This document shows positions 34,586 to 42,709 of a stretch of DNA of 64,000 nt, in pieces. Source of the stretch: Deinococcus ruber (GTDB taxonomy: Bacteria; Deinococcota; Deinococci; Deinococcales; Deinococcaceae). The stretch's first letter is position 1, and every line of letters begins with the position of its first letter. Location: contig NZ_BMQL01000018.1 in NCBI RefSeq assembly GCF_014648095.1, positions 33,853 through 97,852 of the forward strand. The letters are read 5' to 3'. The notes under the pieces were generated by a model. That model ran no database searches and had not been told where the DNA came from. It worked only from the letters and a program-made list of their open reading frames with translations. Both the position numbers and the translations under genes were made by a program.

Positions 34586-34773
34586 TGGCCCGCCGCCTCT
34601 GGAAAGTGTCCCTCACCAACCAGGTCGCCGATCCATACCACGTTCGGCTGCAAGGACAGAGTGTCAGCAGGCGACAAGCCACGCTGCACGCCGTGCGTCA
34701 CCTCCGAGCACTGGGCGAGCCGGCTGACCTGAACGACATCGTCCGTGGTATGGACGATCCGTCACCCCTTTAA
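34585..34773 (+). CDS. Hypothetical 62-aa protein
   Basis: A basic, helical small protein (ARRLWKVSLTNQVADPYHV...). ATG 34585 overlaps the restored stop of the upstream gene (TGATG), so it was originally the second gene of a coupled pair and has been separated from its promoter by the island. Confidence 0.45.
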   Translation: MARRLWKVSLTNQVADPYHVRLQGQSVSRRQATLHAVRHLRALGEPADLNDIVRGMDDPSPL

Positions 34774-34823
34774 GGCTGTCGTCGCGCTGCCCACTTCCAC
34801 GAGGTGTGGCGTGGTTGAACGAC

Positions 34824-34881
34824 AACGGGGCCTGGGGGTGGCAGCCGCGGCACAGTGCGAGACCATCGTGCCACTCAGACG
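34824..34881 (+). repeat. Structured repeat, copy 1
   Basis: CGGGGCCTGGGGGTGGC, then GGCAC...GTGCC with the loop sequence CAGTGCGAG. A second copy of the same arrangement is at 36915-36958. Confidence 0.5.
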
Positions 34882-34901
34882 TGACCTGCACCAAGGAGAC
34901 C

Positions 34902-35000
34902 CATGAGGATGACCACGGCTGATGGCACCGGAGGAACACACGCAGTAGGTGCGTGGAACGCAGGGCGATCTTCGCCAGCTGCGCCATGCATTCGCTGACA
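34902..35000 (+). CDS. Very small ORF (32 aa)
   Basis: Starts with a strong site AAGGAGACCC-ATG, the same as the next gene (35017), and ends at 35000. It may be a leader peptide or the scar of a gene; evidence is the ribosome site only. Confidence 0.3.
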
Positions 35001-35016
35001 TCAGGCAAGGAGACCC

Positions 35017-35388
35017 ATGATGCAGGAACAGCAGCTCAGGCAAGAGGAACGGACATTCGCGCTTGGGACGGGCGTGTTGGCGACTGCCCTTGACCGACAC
35101 GGCCAGTGCTGGCCAGTGCAGTACAGCGTCTTGACCAACGCTGGATCAGGGAACGGCGTCCTGATCGACGCCTCCCTACCAGTGGTCAGCCGCATGCCGC
35201 GTCTGCTGGCGCTCGGCGACGTGGTGCACGAGCGAGCCGTTGGTGGGGCAGTGCTCGGCTATTGGCAATTCACCTTCCACAGTTTCACACGGTGTCAGCC
35301 CAGTATCCGGGGGGTCGAGTGTGGACGTCCGGACGTGGAGGCAGTGGAACTACGCGTCCCGCTGGTGGCACTCCGAGATCGTGGATAG
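35017..35388 (+). CDS. Hypothetical 123-aa protein
   Basis: The start has AAGGAGACCC just upstream, a classical ribosome site, and no hairpin leader. The product is alpha/beta, with a central strand WPVQYSVLTNAGSGNGVLID. No family is recognised. Confidence 0.5.
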   Translation: MMQEQQLRQEERTFALGTGVLATALDRHGQCWPVQYSVLTNAGSGNGVLIDASLPVVSRMPRLLALGDVVHERAVGGAVLGYWQFTFHSFTRCQPSIRGVECGRPDVEAVELRVPLVALRDRG

Positions 35389-35415
35389 ACCCGCGCCGGC
35401 CCGGTTTGGCAGGCG

Positions 35416-35446
35416 TGGCCCGCTGGCGTCGGGCCAGGTCATCCGT
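35416..35446 (+). promoter_or_regulatory. Hairpin leader 9
   Basis: GGCCCG / CGGGCC with a 7-nt loop and T-A closing pair (35416-35436), 11 nt before ATG 35447. Confidence 0.75.
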
Positions 35447-35950
35447 ATGATCCTCGTGCCGCCGGATGCTGTCATTGTTTCGAATCTTCGCCTGCCGGTC
35501 CGGGAGGGCTACACGCCACTGTATGTCGGACGGCGCATGCCACGGATGGAAGGCAGCGTATTTGGCAATCCCCTGCAGGTGGTCGGCACCACCTGGACGC
35601 GCGAGGCCGACGAGTGGACTCGGTTCCTGATGGTGCACGAGCAGCCGGCCATTCGGCACTTGGCGCGGTGTGCGTTGAAGAACCGGGGCTATCAGCAGGG
35701 TGAGGCTGCCACACTGTACCTCGAAGTGTTGCGTGAGCAGTGCCGCACAGACACGCCGCAACGTCGCCGCCTGTTGGAACTGTCGGAACGCGTGGTACGG
35801 GGCGAGCGGTACGCGCTGCAGTGCTGGTGCCCAGCGGGTTTGCCATGTCACGCCTCGGTCGTGCGCGAGGCACTGATGGGCTACGCGCAACGCTCGATCG
35901 ATGACTCGGCCGCGCATGACCGGGACTTCTGCGCCGCGCAAGTGGGGTGA
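35447..35950 (+). CDS. DUF4326-family protein
   Basis: A 167-aa protein with the family marks: PLYVGRRMPRMEGSVFGNP near residue 27, GVRGERYALQCWCPAGLPCHA-like segment (CWC...PCH, residues about 130-142) and a charged helical middle. DUF4326 proteins occur in phages and plasmids, often near TGT-like and NADAR genes, and their reaction is not established. The ATG is fixed by leader 9. Confidence 0.75.
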   Translation: MILVPPDAVIVSNLRLPVREGYTPLYVGRRMPRMEGSVFGNPLQVVGTTWTREADEWTRFLMVHEQPAIRHLARCALKNRGYQQGEAATLYLEVLREQCRTDTPQRRRLLELSERVVRGERYALQCWCPAGLPCHASVVREALMGYAQRSIDDSAAHDRDFCAAQVG

Positions 35951-35971
35951 TGAAGGAAGTGGGCGCAGGGA

Positions 35972-36001
35972 TGGCCCGCACACGGCGGGCCCAGGACGGG
36001 C
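35972..36001 (+). promoter_or_regulatory. Hairpin leader 10
   Basis: GGCCCGC / GCGGGCC, 7-bp stem (35973-35991), 10 nt before ATG 36002. Confidence 0.7.
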
Positions 36002-36295
36002 ATGCGTTCCATCACCTTTCTGTACGGCTGTTCGGAGATTACCCTCAAGCCAACCGTGCGCGGGTGTCTGCTGCAAGCGCGAACACCCGTGCGTCCTGGC
36101 AGTCGCGCCCATGTGCAGCAGCTCGCCCGCGTTCCCCACCGCGTGAACCCCGAACCTGACCAGCAGGAGCTGGTGATCGTACGGGGTGAAGCGCAAGCGG
36201 TCAGGCGGGTGCGGCGGTTCCTGGCCGACTTCGGCACCGGGCCGCTGCCCTTCGACGCCAACGTGGCGCTGATCGAGCAGGGGATCGGCTGGTGA
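36002..36295 (+). CDS. Hypothetical 97-aa protein
   Basis: The start follows leader 10. The product is basic at the N-terminus and has a C-terminal beta-alpha segment (ELVIVRGEAQAVRRVRRFLAD). Its TGA overlaps ATG 36295 of the TGT/DpdA-like gene, so the two are coupled. No family is recognised. Confidence 0.5.
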   Translation: MRSITFLYGCSEITLKPTVRGCLLQARTPVRPGSRAHVQQLARVPHRVNPEPDQQELVIVRGEAQAVRRVRRFLADFGTGPLPFDANVALIEQGIGW

Positions 36296-36909
36296 TGTAT
36301 TTGGCGAGCACCGGCTCCAGTCTGGACGCGTTAGACGCCGGGCCAGACATCGGTCAGATGACGCAACCGCGCAGCGGCGTCAAAGCGAACATTCGCGAGG
36401 GGCGCTGGTGGGGCTGCGATTGCGATGCCTTCGGACCTCGCGGTGTGGAGTTAGAACGCTTCCTCGATCTGCTGGAATCGCTGCGCGATCATTCGGCCAC
36501 CTGCCTCTTCATCACCGTGCCAGATCATCCGGGGGATGGAATGGCGACGTTTGAGCAGTTCGACGATGACCTGATGGCCTTGATCGGCTTCGGGTTTCCA
36601 CTGGCGTATGTGCTCCAGGACGGCTGCGAAACGTTGCCCATTCCGGAAGGCGCCAGCGCCGTGTTCCTGGGCGGGACCGATCCCTGGCGAGAACAATGGG
36701 CCGCGACGCTGCTGACCCGTGCGAAACGAGCGGGTCTGCACCGACACGTCGGACGGGTCAACAGTGCGCGGCGGTCGCGGGCGCTGGGGCCACTGAATGC
36801 CCAGAGTGTCGACGGCACGTATCTCCGGTTTGCCGGGGCGACGAAGCAGACCCTCCGGAAACTGAACGGCTGGATGCAAGGGGCCGTTCCACTGCTCACC
36901 CTGGAGTGA
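36295..36909 (+). CDS. TGT/DpdA-like (tRNA-guanine transglycosylase-fold) protein
   Basis: A 204-aa protein that resembles short phage proteins related to tRNA-guanine transglycosylase: CLFITVPDHPGDGMATFEQF, GFPLAYVLQDGCE, FLGGTDPWREQW, then LHRHVGRVNSARR and QSVDGTYLRF. The HxGRVNS and S-x-DGT(Y/F)L motifs are shared by this group. In some phages DpdA enzymes insert 7-deazaguanines into DNA to avoid restriction. Whether this short form exchanges bases in DNA or RNA is not known. Coupled to the gene upstream; no queuosine-precursor genes are seen in the window. Confidence 0.6.
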   Translation: MYLASTGSSLDALDAGPDIGQMTQPRSGVKANIREGRWWGCDCDAFGPRGVELERFLDLLESLRDHSATCLFITVPDHPGDGMATFEQFDDDLMALIGFGFPLAYVLQDGCETLPIPEGASAVFLGGTDPWREQWAATLLTRAKRAGLHRHVGRVNSARRSRALGPLNAQSVDGTYLRFAGATKQTLRKLNGWMQGAVPLLTLE

Positions 36910-36914
36910 GGCAC

Positions 36915-36958
36915 ACACGGGGCCTGGGGGTGGCGGAGGGCGCTCAGTGCGAGGCGCC
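36915..36958 (+). repeat. Structured repeat, copy 2
   Basis: CGGGGCCTGGGGGTGGC followed by GGGCGC TCAGTGCGAG GCGCCC, a hairpin with the same loop core (CAGTGCGAG) as copy 1 at 34824. Confidence 0.5.
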
Positions 36959-36986
36959 CGCTCCGCTGCTTCAAGAGGATCAGTCG

Positions 36987-37012
36987 TGGCCCCACGGGGC
37001 CAATCGTCATGC
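36987..37012 (+). promoter_or_regulatory. Hairpin leader 11
   Basis: GGCCCC AC GGGGCC (36988-37001; effectively a 5-bp stem with CACG loop plus T-A pair), 11 nt before ATG 37013. Confidence 0.7.
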
Positions 37013-37456
37013 ATGCCTCACATCACAACGAAATTCGGTCCTGCGGAGTACACCGTGCTGCACGATGGTCGTCTGTATCTGAACTGGCCTGCGGGTGTCA
37101 CCATTCATGGGGTGTGCTACCGCTCTGCGAGCACGATCCAGGAGCGCCGGTTCAGCGATCAGCGGCTGTCGACGATGAGTACGCTGCAGCGCGAGGGCGG
37201 CAAAGCGGTGTCGTCTGCGGCGAGTACCGCGCTGCAGCAGGAAGCGGACCGTCTCCGGCCGTTGCTGGTGACGCCGGAAGCGACAGTGGCCGCGCGGGTG
37301 CAGCGCGCCCAGTCGCAGATCAAGCACGCGCAGGACGCGCTGCGCGACGCCGAAGCGCAGGTGGTCGAACGCCAGACGGCCGTGCAGCAGGCCCAGCAGG
37401 AACTCCAGGACGCAGAGCAACTGCAAGTGGCTCTTCAGCGGCGGGCCGCGAGTTAA
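37013..37456 (+). CDS. Hypothetical coiled-coil protein
   Basis: A 147-aa protein. Residues 1-50 form a beta-rich head (FGPAEYTVLHDGRLYLNWPAG); residues about 75-147 are a long Gln/Ala/Glu-rich coiled coil. The start is fixed by leader 11. It is followed by a hairpin at 37499. Function unknown; a phage structural or scaffold-like role is possible. Confidence 0.55.
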   Translation: MPHITTKFGPAEYTVLHDGRLYLNWPAGVTIHGVCYRSASTIQERRFSDQRLSTMSTLQREGGKAVSSAASTALQQEADRLRPLLVTPEATVAARVQRAQSQIKHAQDALRDAEAQVVERQTAVQQAQQELQDAEQLQVALQRRAAS

Positions 37457-37498
37457 GCTCAAAAGGGGGGTACGAGAACCCTTAGAACATGTTGGAGG

Positions 37499-37528
37499 CC
37501 CCTTCCTGGCCTTTCTGTGAGGAAGGGG
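37499..37528 (+). terminator. Stem-loop terminator
   Basis: CCCCTTCCT pairs over 9 bp with AGGAAGGGG, followed by ATTCTT. Confidence 0.6.
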
Positions 37529-37560
37529 ATTCTTCGCGTGCTGGACGCACCCGCGAGTGG

Positions 37561-37590
37561 TGGCCCCCATCAGGGGGCCAGACAACCTGC
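37561..37590 (+). promoter_or_regulatory. Hairpin leader 12
   Basis: TGGCCCCC ATCA GGGGGCCA, 8-bp stem (37561-37580), 11 nt counted from the GGCC arm before ATG 37591. Confidence 0.75.
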
Positions 37591-38291
37591 ATGACAACAA
37601 TGACAAGCGCAGCGATTCGGGCGGTGGGCGGTGCACGCCTGTGTGGGGGCGGGCGCAAAGCAGGCGAACTGTACCTGGAGTGCGGTGTGTCCGCCAGTGG
37701 CCCGGGCATTGAAGCAATGCTGCAAGACCCCCCTTACAGATCGATCAGGAGGCCTTCAGCATCTCCCCCCTCGGCGTGACGACGTTCCTGGATCAAGCTG
37801 GCGTCACGCATGTACTGGACTGGGTGGGCGAAGGCCACTACCCCGAGATTGCGGACTTCATCGAAGAGGCGCGCCTGAAGGGGGTGAGCCGCAAGATCAG
37901 TCACACCGCGCCGATCAGCGGCCTGACGAAGGACAGCCGCTTGTTTCTGGTGCATCCCCGGGCGGCGATTCGGAACGCCGATCAGTTGGCGACGCCTGCG
38001 GGGTTCCGCTGCCCCTGTGGACACGGGCACACGGCGCAGCAGGGGTGTATCGGGTAGGCGTGGCACGCACTGCCCAATGATGGGCAGTGCAAACGCAAGC
38101 TGGCGGAGAGCCGCAGCTACGCGGTGAACAGCAGCCACGTGCCGAAGGAAGCCGAGTACGCGCTGGCGGTGTTCATGGTGGTGCCGATCACCGCGCTGAC
38201 GGTGATCGTGTCACCCGACACCCAGACGCTGAGCGAGCGATTGGAGCAGGCGCGCCTGACCGGCATTCCGGTGCTGATTGCGGACGAGTGA
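37591..38291 (+). pseudogene. Hypothetical gene with -1 frameshift and in-frame TAG
   Basis: ATG 37591 follows leader 12. The first frame reads GGGRKAGELYLECGVSASG to the C6 run at 37728-37733; a -1 slip there (C CCC CCT, a canonical slippery heptamer) enters a frame reading QIDQEAFSISPLGVTTFLD and HAPVLDWVGEGHYPEIADF-like sequence to TAG 38055. The same frame then continues after the TAG as a clearly coding stretch (CKRKLAESRSYAV...LTVIVSPDTQTLSERL) to TGA 38289. A zinc-like CPCGHGH...C motif precedes the TAG. Decay, sequencing error or recoding are all possible. Confidence 0.5.
38067..38090 (+). other. Perfect 10-bp hairpin after the in-frame TAG
   Basis: GCACTGCCCA ATGA TGGGCAGTGC, nine nt after TAG 38055-38057, inside an otherwise continuous reading frame. 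It could be a small insertion, a readthrough-stimulating structure, or a degenerate relative of the leader hairpins. Confidence 0.6.
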
Positions 38292-38300
38292 CGCGAGGTG

Positions 38301-38330
38301 TGGCCCCCAGGAGGGGGCCCGGTCGTGTGC
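38301..38330 (+). promoter_or_regulatory. Hairpin leader 13
   Basis: GGCCCCC AGGA GGGGGCC (38302-38319), 11 nt before ATG 38331. Confidence 0.75.
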
Positions 38331-39140
38331 ATGACGACGACTTCCGTGCCGCTGTTGACCGTTTCCCTGCCTGTCGCCGACACGCAGATGATCGCCCTGA
38401 GTGAGCTGCAGGAGAACACCCACGGCGCGACCAACTTCCTGAAGCACGCGCTGCGCTGCTCCGGGCAGCTGGATGCCATCCTGCTCGAAGTCCTCCCCTC
38501 GGGCGAGTACGTGATTCGTGACGGGAATCGCCGGGTCGAGACCGCCCGGGCGCTCGGCTGGACGGAGATTCGCGCCGATCTGTACAGCGGGCTGAGTGAG
38601 GGCGATTGGGCGCTGCTGCTGAGCAGCGTGCACAACCGCAGCGAGAACCCGGTCGAAGAGGCCCGCAACTACCGCGTGCTGCTCAGGAGCCTGACGCCGG
38701 AAGGCATCGCAGCGAACACCGGACACCCTCTCAGCCGCATCAAAGCCCGCTTGGCGTTGCTGAAGCTGCCGGATGATGTGCTGGAGCTGGTCGGCAGCGA
38801 CACCCTGGCGTTGTCGGTGGCCGAGCGGGCGTCGAAGCTCAAAGGGCCGTTTCTGACCCGGGCGGTGAACGAGATCCGGATCGCGGCGGGGAATGGCAAG
38901 CGGTACGGCGCGAAGGACTTGAAGGACGTGACGGTGGCGCGCAGCGGAGCCCTCGGTGCCATGCTGATGGCGGCCGCTCCGCCACCCGTGTCGCTGATTC
39001 CGCCGGCGGAGGTGCTGGCGCTGGAGGTGCGCGAGCTGTGTGCCCGGCGCAACGTGGACGTCGCCGAGCTGCTCACCGAACTGGGGTTGAGTGTGTCCAA
39101 CGCAGTTACCGTCGCCCACCAGCACGCCCGGATGAACTGA
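38331..39140 (+). CDS. ParB-like nuclease-domain protein
   Basis: A 269-aa protein with a ParB N-terminal domain: IALSELQENTHGATNFLKH, LEVLPSGEYVIRDGNRRVETARALGWTEI (the DGNRR motif at about residue 64), then a helical HTH-like region (ANTGHPLSRIKARLALLKLP). ParB-domain proteins bind centromeres for partition or act as CTP-dependent clamps; plasmid and phage versions may also be regulators. No ParA is seen in the window. The start is fixed by leader 13; the next gene begins 3 nt after the stop. Confidence 0.8.
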   Translation: MTTTSVPLLTVSLPVADTQMIALSELQENTHGATNFLKHALRCSGQLDAILLEVLPSGEYVIRDGNRRVETARALGWTEIRADLYSGLSEGDWALLLSSVHNRSENPVEEARNYRVLLRSLTPEGIAANTGHPLSRIKARLALLKLPDDVLELVGSDTLALSVAERASKLKGPFLTRAVNEIRIAAGNGKRYGAKDLKDVTVARSGALGAMLMAAAPPPVSLIPPAEVLALEVRELCARRNVDVAELLTELGLSVSNAVTVAHQHARMN

Positions 39141-39142
39141 GC

Positions 39143-39424
39143 GTGTCGCTCCTGCCACAGGAACTGCGGCCGTTGGTGCAGCGCATCTATCCCACGGCGG
39201 CCCGGGTGATCCTGCATGCCCGGCGCACGCCCCACCCGTTGACGCACCTGCTGGAAGACCAGGATGACTGTGCGGCCTTCGACCACCAGGGCCGCCTGTT
39301 ATTCCCACTGCGCCCGGAGGAAATGGACCGTCTGAGAGACACGCTCCGCCACCGCTGTGGGGGTGGCCTGCTGGTGCTGGATCTCAGCGCCTACTGCGGG
39401 AAGGAGGCCTCGGCGGTGACGTAA
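39143..39424 (+). CDS. Hypothetical 93-aa protein following parB-like gene
   Basis: GTG 39143 lies 2 nt after the ParB-like stop. The product (SLLPQELRPLVQRIYPTAAR...) is alpha/beta and soluble; no family is recognised. Its end overlaps the convergent gene at 39391-39918 by 34 bp. Confidence 0.5.
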   Translation: MSLLPQELRPLVQRIYPTAARVILHARRTPHPLTHLLEDQDDCAAFDHQGRLLFPLRPEEMDRLRDTLRHRCGGGLLVLDLSAYCGKEASAVT

Positions 39425-39918
39425 TCCCCACTGCTGGTGGTGGTGGCAACCACCGCGCCATCCAGTTCGATGGACACACTCACGGTTCCGCCAGCGCAGG
39501 TCAGTTGCGCCGAGACATTCGCGAAGTCTCCCGGATTGACCACCACTGACCAGCCGTCGTCGACCGCGGGTTCCTGTTGCGTGTTGCCATCGTCGCCCAG
39601 ATAGGTGACGCCGGTCGGACACGAACTGCTGATGCGGTATGTGATGGGGCCGTCGATGGTATTGCCCGTGACGGTGGGTGTATCGGACGTGGTGATGCTG
39701 TCCGGGGCAGCGGCCGCGGGACTGGTGCTGGGGGAAATCCCTGCGGGGCCGGTATCCGTGAGGGAGGGCGTTGGGGGTGGAGGGGCGCTGGGGACGACGT
39801 GAGCATGGGTCTGTGCAGCGTGGGTATTGAAGCTGAACCTCCGTTGGTGCGCCGTGAACCACACGAGCACGAGCAGTGGAATGATCCACCACAGCAGTTT
39901 CGTGTCCATTGTCTTCAC
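39391..39918 (-). CDS. Membrane-anchored secreted protein
   Basis: A 175-aa protein with one N-terminal transmembrane segment (LLWWIIPLLVLVWF), a Pro/Thr/Ser-rich linker and a C-terminal beta domain with two Cys (SSCPTGVTYLGDDG, QLTCAGGTVSVSIELDGA), like small immunoglobulin-like domains of the MmpS type. GTG 39918 is preceded by GAGGAG; ATG 39909 is also possible. It stands opposite to the hairpin-leader series and has no leader of that class. Confidence 0.6.
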   Translation of the reverse strand: MKTMDTKLLWWIIPLLVLVWFTAHQRRFSFNTHAAQTHAHVVPSAPPPPTPSLTDTGPAGISPSTSPAAAAPDSITTSDTPTVTGNTIDGPITYRISSSCPTGVTYLGDDGNTQQEPAVDDGWSVVVNPGDFANVSAQLTCAGGTVSVSIELDGAVVATTTSSGDYVTAEASFPQ

Positions 39919-39949
39919 AGGGCTCCTCGTTCATTGTTCGCTGGGGCCA

Positions 39950-40624
39950 TCACTCGGTCGGCTCGGATCGATTGGCAGGCGCTCGCGCGTCTTCACGCAC
40001 GAAGCGCTGCGCCACGCCGGCGTGCCCACTCACGCCGATCCGCGTGCCCACCTCGGGGAGCGCACGCAGGAAGGCATGACGAGCGATTCCACGGAAGAGA
40101 AACGGCGACCCTTGCTCGGGCGTGATGCGCAGTGTCCAACTGTCGCGTGTGGTGCCGATCAGTTCGCCAACCGCGGAGAACTGAAGGTCACACGTTACTC
40201 GCTCCACGACCTTGAGCTTCCACACGTGCCACGCTTGAACGGTGCCCTGCTCGTCCGTCAGGGGCAGCATTTTCACGAACACCGTAGCAGGCAAGGGCGG
40301 TAAGGTCACGTCTGCCGCGAGCACCAGGGGGGTGTGCAGCGGCTGCTGGTTGATGCTCAGGGTCAGGGTGTCGCCGTTGAGCGATAGGACGCCGTCGGTG
40401 GTGCAGGTGACCCGGTTCGGGCCTGCTTGGGCGCGGAGCTTGGACGGCGGGCTGAGCTTGCGCCGTTTCTGGCTGCTGGGCGCGTCTTGTGGAACGGCCT
40501 GCGCAGACGGCGTTGCCTGCTGGCGGGCAGTGTGCGCCTGGCCGGCCGGGGTGCCGGCGTTGGGCACGGCCGTTGAGGGTTCGGGCGCAGCGGGAGCGCC
40601 CGTCGGACGACGTGAGGTGGTCAT
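39950..40624 (-). CDS. Hypothetical 224-aa protein
   Basis: The N-terminal 75 residues are Pro/Ala/Thr-rich and disordered; the rest is beta-rich (LSLNGDTLTLSINQQPL, FVKMLPLTDEQGTVQ, LQFSAVGELIGTTRDSWTLRI), which could be an OB-like fold. It starts 31 bp upstream of the minus-strand gene at 39918, with which it may form an operon. No family is recognised. Confidence 0.5.
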   Translation of the reverse strand: MTTSRRPTGAPAAPEPSTAVPNAGTPAGQAHTARQQATPSAQAVPQDAPSSQKRRKLSPPSKLRAQAGPNRVTCTTDGVLSLNGDTLTLSINQQPLHTPLVLAADVTLPPLPATVFVKMLPLTDEQGTVQAWHVWKLKVVERVTCDLQFSAVGELIGTTRDSWTLRITPEQGSPFLFRGIARHAFLRALPEVGTRIGVSGHAGVAQRFVREDARAPANRSEPTE

Positions 40625-40711
40625 ACCCGCATGCTAACGGGTGTGCCTGCACGACGGGACAGTGCGATCCCACCTGGGTTCGGCCCTGCTGTCCGCTGCG
40701 AGTGCCAGGCG

Positions 40712-40740
40712 TGGCCCCCGAGGGGGGCCGGATCTCGGGC
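40712..40740 (+). promoter_or_regulatory. Hairpin leader 14
   Basis: GGCCCCC GAG GGGGGCC (40713-40729), 11 nt before ATG 40741. Confidence 0.75.
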
Positions 40741-42255
40741 ATGTTCGATACGACGCTCGGCTTTAAACACAAGACCACCAGCTTCCCCGGCATCGGCAAG
40801 GGTGGCAACGTCACCATCCCCCCCAGCGCGTTCAGTGGCCATATCGCGGCCACCAAGATGCGCAACGTCTGCTGGGGTGCGCTGGAAGCCATCGGCGTGG
40901 TGCTCAAAGGCCACGTGGATGCCTGCCGTGAGCAGGACAGTCTCACCGTGTGCATCCCAACGGGAACCGGCGATCTGCAGCTGTCGCAGTCCTGCCGGGC
41001 GGGGAACCAGTTCACCTGGACCAATCCCGGCACGACCGTGCGCCCGTATGTGGTGCTGATTGCCGAGGCGCTGCTCTTCGGCACTCACAAGGAAGTCAGT
41101 GAACGCTGGGAGCACCTGCTGAATGTCATCCGGCCGCAGGCGACCCTGCCGCTCGCGGCGGCCACGATGGAGCGCCTCAGCCACGATCCAGCCGTGAAAG
41201 AGGCGCTGTTTGCCATGGTGGACTCGCTGTACTTCACCGCCAAGGCGTCGGCCGTGAACCGCCCGGAACTCGCCGATCCAGTCTCCCCGCCGACCGCGTG
41301 GTTGCACTCCCCGGTGCTGCTGGGCAAACCCCCACTCGCCGCGACGCGGGGGGCAGTCGATCTGTCCCCGGCGGGCTTGCTGGCACGCCGCTCGCTGACG
41401 GGGGTGCGGGCGCTGTTGTACGGCCCGACCGGGACCGGCAAGACCGAGCTGGCCAAGCGGATTGCGTTGCAGAACCAGTCAGCGTTGGTGGACATCAAAG
41501 GTCGGCCTGGGCTGGAAGACCGGGACATGATCGGGTATATCGCGCCGAGCGCGACGGGGCCGCGCTGGGTGGATGGGCCGGTCGCGCGGGCGTTCCGGAT
41601 GGCGCAGCAGGGGTTGCGGGTCACGCTGGTCGTGGACGAGCTGCTGCGCTTTGAGCCGCACCACCGCAATCTGTTCATCGGCCTGATGGACGACAAGAGC
41701 GACGTGGAAGTGGCCGCGGTGATCGGGAGTACCGTGCCGACCGGGCGGTACTACACGTTGGAACTGCCGGGGGCGGATGAGGTGTTGTACGCGGCGACGA
41801 GCGACCTGAACATCCTGTGCACCACGAATGTGGGGAGCAACTACGTGCAGAGCGGGGACTTTGATCCGGCGTTGAAACGGCGGTTTCAGATGATGCTGTC
41901 GATTGGGTACGCGCCGGAAGCGGAGATCCTGCCGCTGTACACCAGGACCGGCGGCGCGCAGGCGGCAGCGGTCACGTATGCGCTGGAGGTGGCAACGCGC
42001 AGCATGACCATCTCGCAGGGGCAGTTGCTGGCGGAGCCGATGAATATCGGCGTGTCGCTCAACTACCTCCAGGAGGTACACTCCCTGGTCGATGCGGGCC
42101 TGGAACTGGCCGACGCGTTGCGGAGTGCGCTGCTGGTGACGGTCGCGCCGTTCTGCTGCGAGTTCACCGACCAGGGCGAGCTTGATGAGGCGGCCATCAA
42201 GTCGTTGTCGACCACCTTGGAACAGCTGCTGCGCAAAGCGGGCCTTGCCACGTGA
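40741..42255 (+). CDS. MoxR/CobS-type AAA+ ATPase
   Basis: A 504-aa protein. An N-terminal region of about 190 residues of unknown fold is followed by an AAA+ module: Walker A GPTGTGKTE at about residue 228, VTLVVDELLRF (Walker B) at about 295-305, and the sensor/arginine-finger region FDPALKRRFQMM. The type matches MoxR/CobS/CbbQ chaperones that act with VWA proteins. The VWA partner is at 42741. Such CobS-CobT-like pairs occur in many phages and plasmids but their role there is unproven. The start is fixed by leader 14. Confidence 0.8.
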   Translation: MFDTTLGFKHKTTSFPGIGKGGNVTIPPSAFSGHIAATKMRNVCWGALEAIGVVLKGHVDACREQDSLTVCIPTGTGDLQLSQSCRAGNQFTWTNPGTTVRPYVVLIAEALLFGTHKEVSERWEHLLNVIRPQATLPLAAATMERLSHDPAVKEALFAMVDSLYFTAKASAVNRPELADPVSPPTAWLHSPVLLGKPPLAATRGAVDLSPAGLLARRSLTGVRALLYGPTGTGKTELAKRIALQNQSALVDIKGRPGLEDRDMIGYIAPSATGPRWVDGPVARAFRMAQQGLRVTLVVDELLRFEPHHRNLFIGLMDDKSDVEVAAVIGSTVPTGRYYTLELPGADEVLYAATSDLNILCTTNVGSNYVQSGDFDPALKRRFQMMLSIGYAPEAEILPLYTRTGGAQAAAVTYALEVATRSMTISQGQLLAEPMNIGVSLNYLQEVHSLVDAGLELADALRSALLVTVAPFCCEFTDQGELDEAAIKSLSTTLEQLLRKAGLAT

Positions 42256-42373
42256 GGGCCGCGTGGGACGAGGCGCATCTGTGCGTCAGCTTCGCCTGTC
42301 ACACTCAGCGGTGAGGGCCCCACGGTGGTGGCCCCATCGAGCACCCCAGACTGGTGTGAGGTCGGAGGACGCG

Positions 42374-42685
42374 ATGAGTGAATTCATTCTGAAGGGCCAT
42401 TGGCATGGTGAGTTGTACGACCCGGATCGACACTTTCAAGGGAGCGTGGAGGTCCCTGGACCGTCGGCGCTCCAAGTTGGGGACCGGGTGACGGTGACCT
42501 TCGTGGAGGATCGTCCAACGGTGCACTGCAATCCGACGCAACTGCATGGGCACTTCAGTCTGGACGGCATGCCGCGCGAGGATTTCGTCCTGGTCAGCTT
42601 CGTGCGCAAAGACGGCGAAGTTGGGGCTGACGCGACGCAGGACGGGGACGCGCAGCGCTGGGGTGGTGACCTGTTCATTCGCTGA
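42374..42685 (+). CDS. Hypothetical 103-aa protein
   Basis: Starts at ATG 42374 with CGGAGGACGCG upstream, a normal ribosome site, and no standard hairpin leader. The product is a small beta-rich protein (FILKGHWHGELYDPDRHFQGS) with PRVTVTFVEDRPTVH-type strands. It sits between the AAA+ and VWA genes and may belong to their complex. No family is recognised. Confidence 0.55.
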   Translation: MSEFILKGHWHGELYDPDRHFQGSVEVPGPSALQVGDRVTVTFVEDRPTVHCNPTQLHGHFSLDGMPREDFVLVSFVRKDGEVGADATQDGDAQRWGGDLFIR

Positions 42686-42709
42686 GCACCTGACATTCAG
42701 CAGAGAGTC

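Noticed and set aside
42306..42335. GGGCCCCACGGTGGTGGCCCC as a 21st leader hairpin
   Set aside because: The arms do not pair in the GGCCCC/GGGGCC form and the next ATG (42374) is about 40 nt away with a normal Shine-Dalgarno site.
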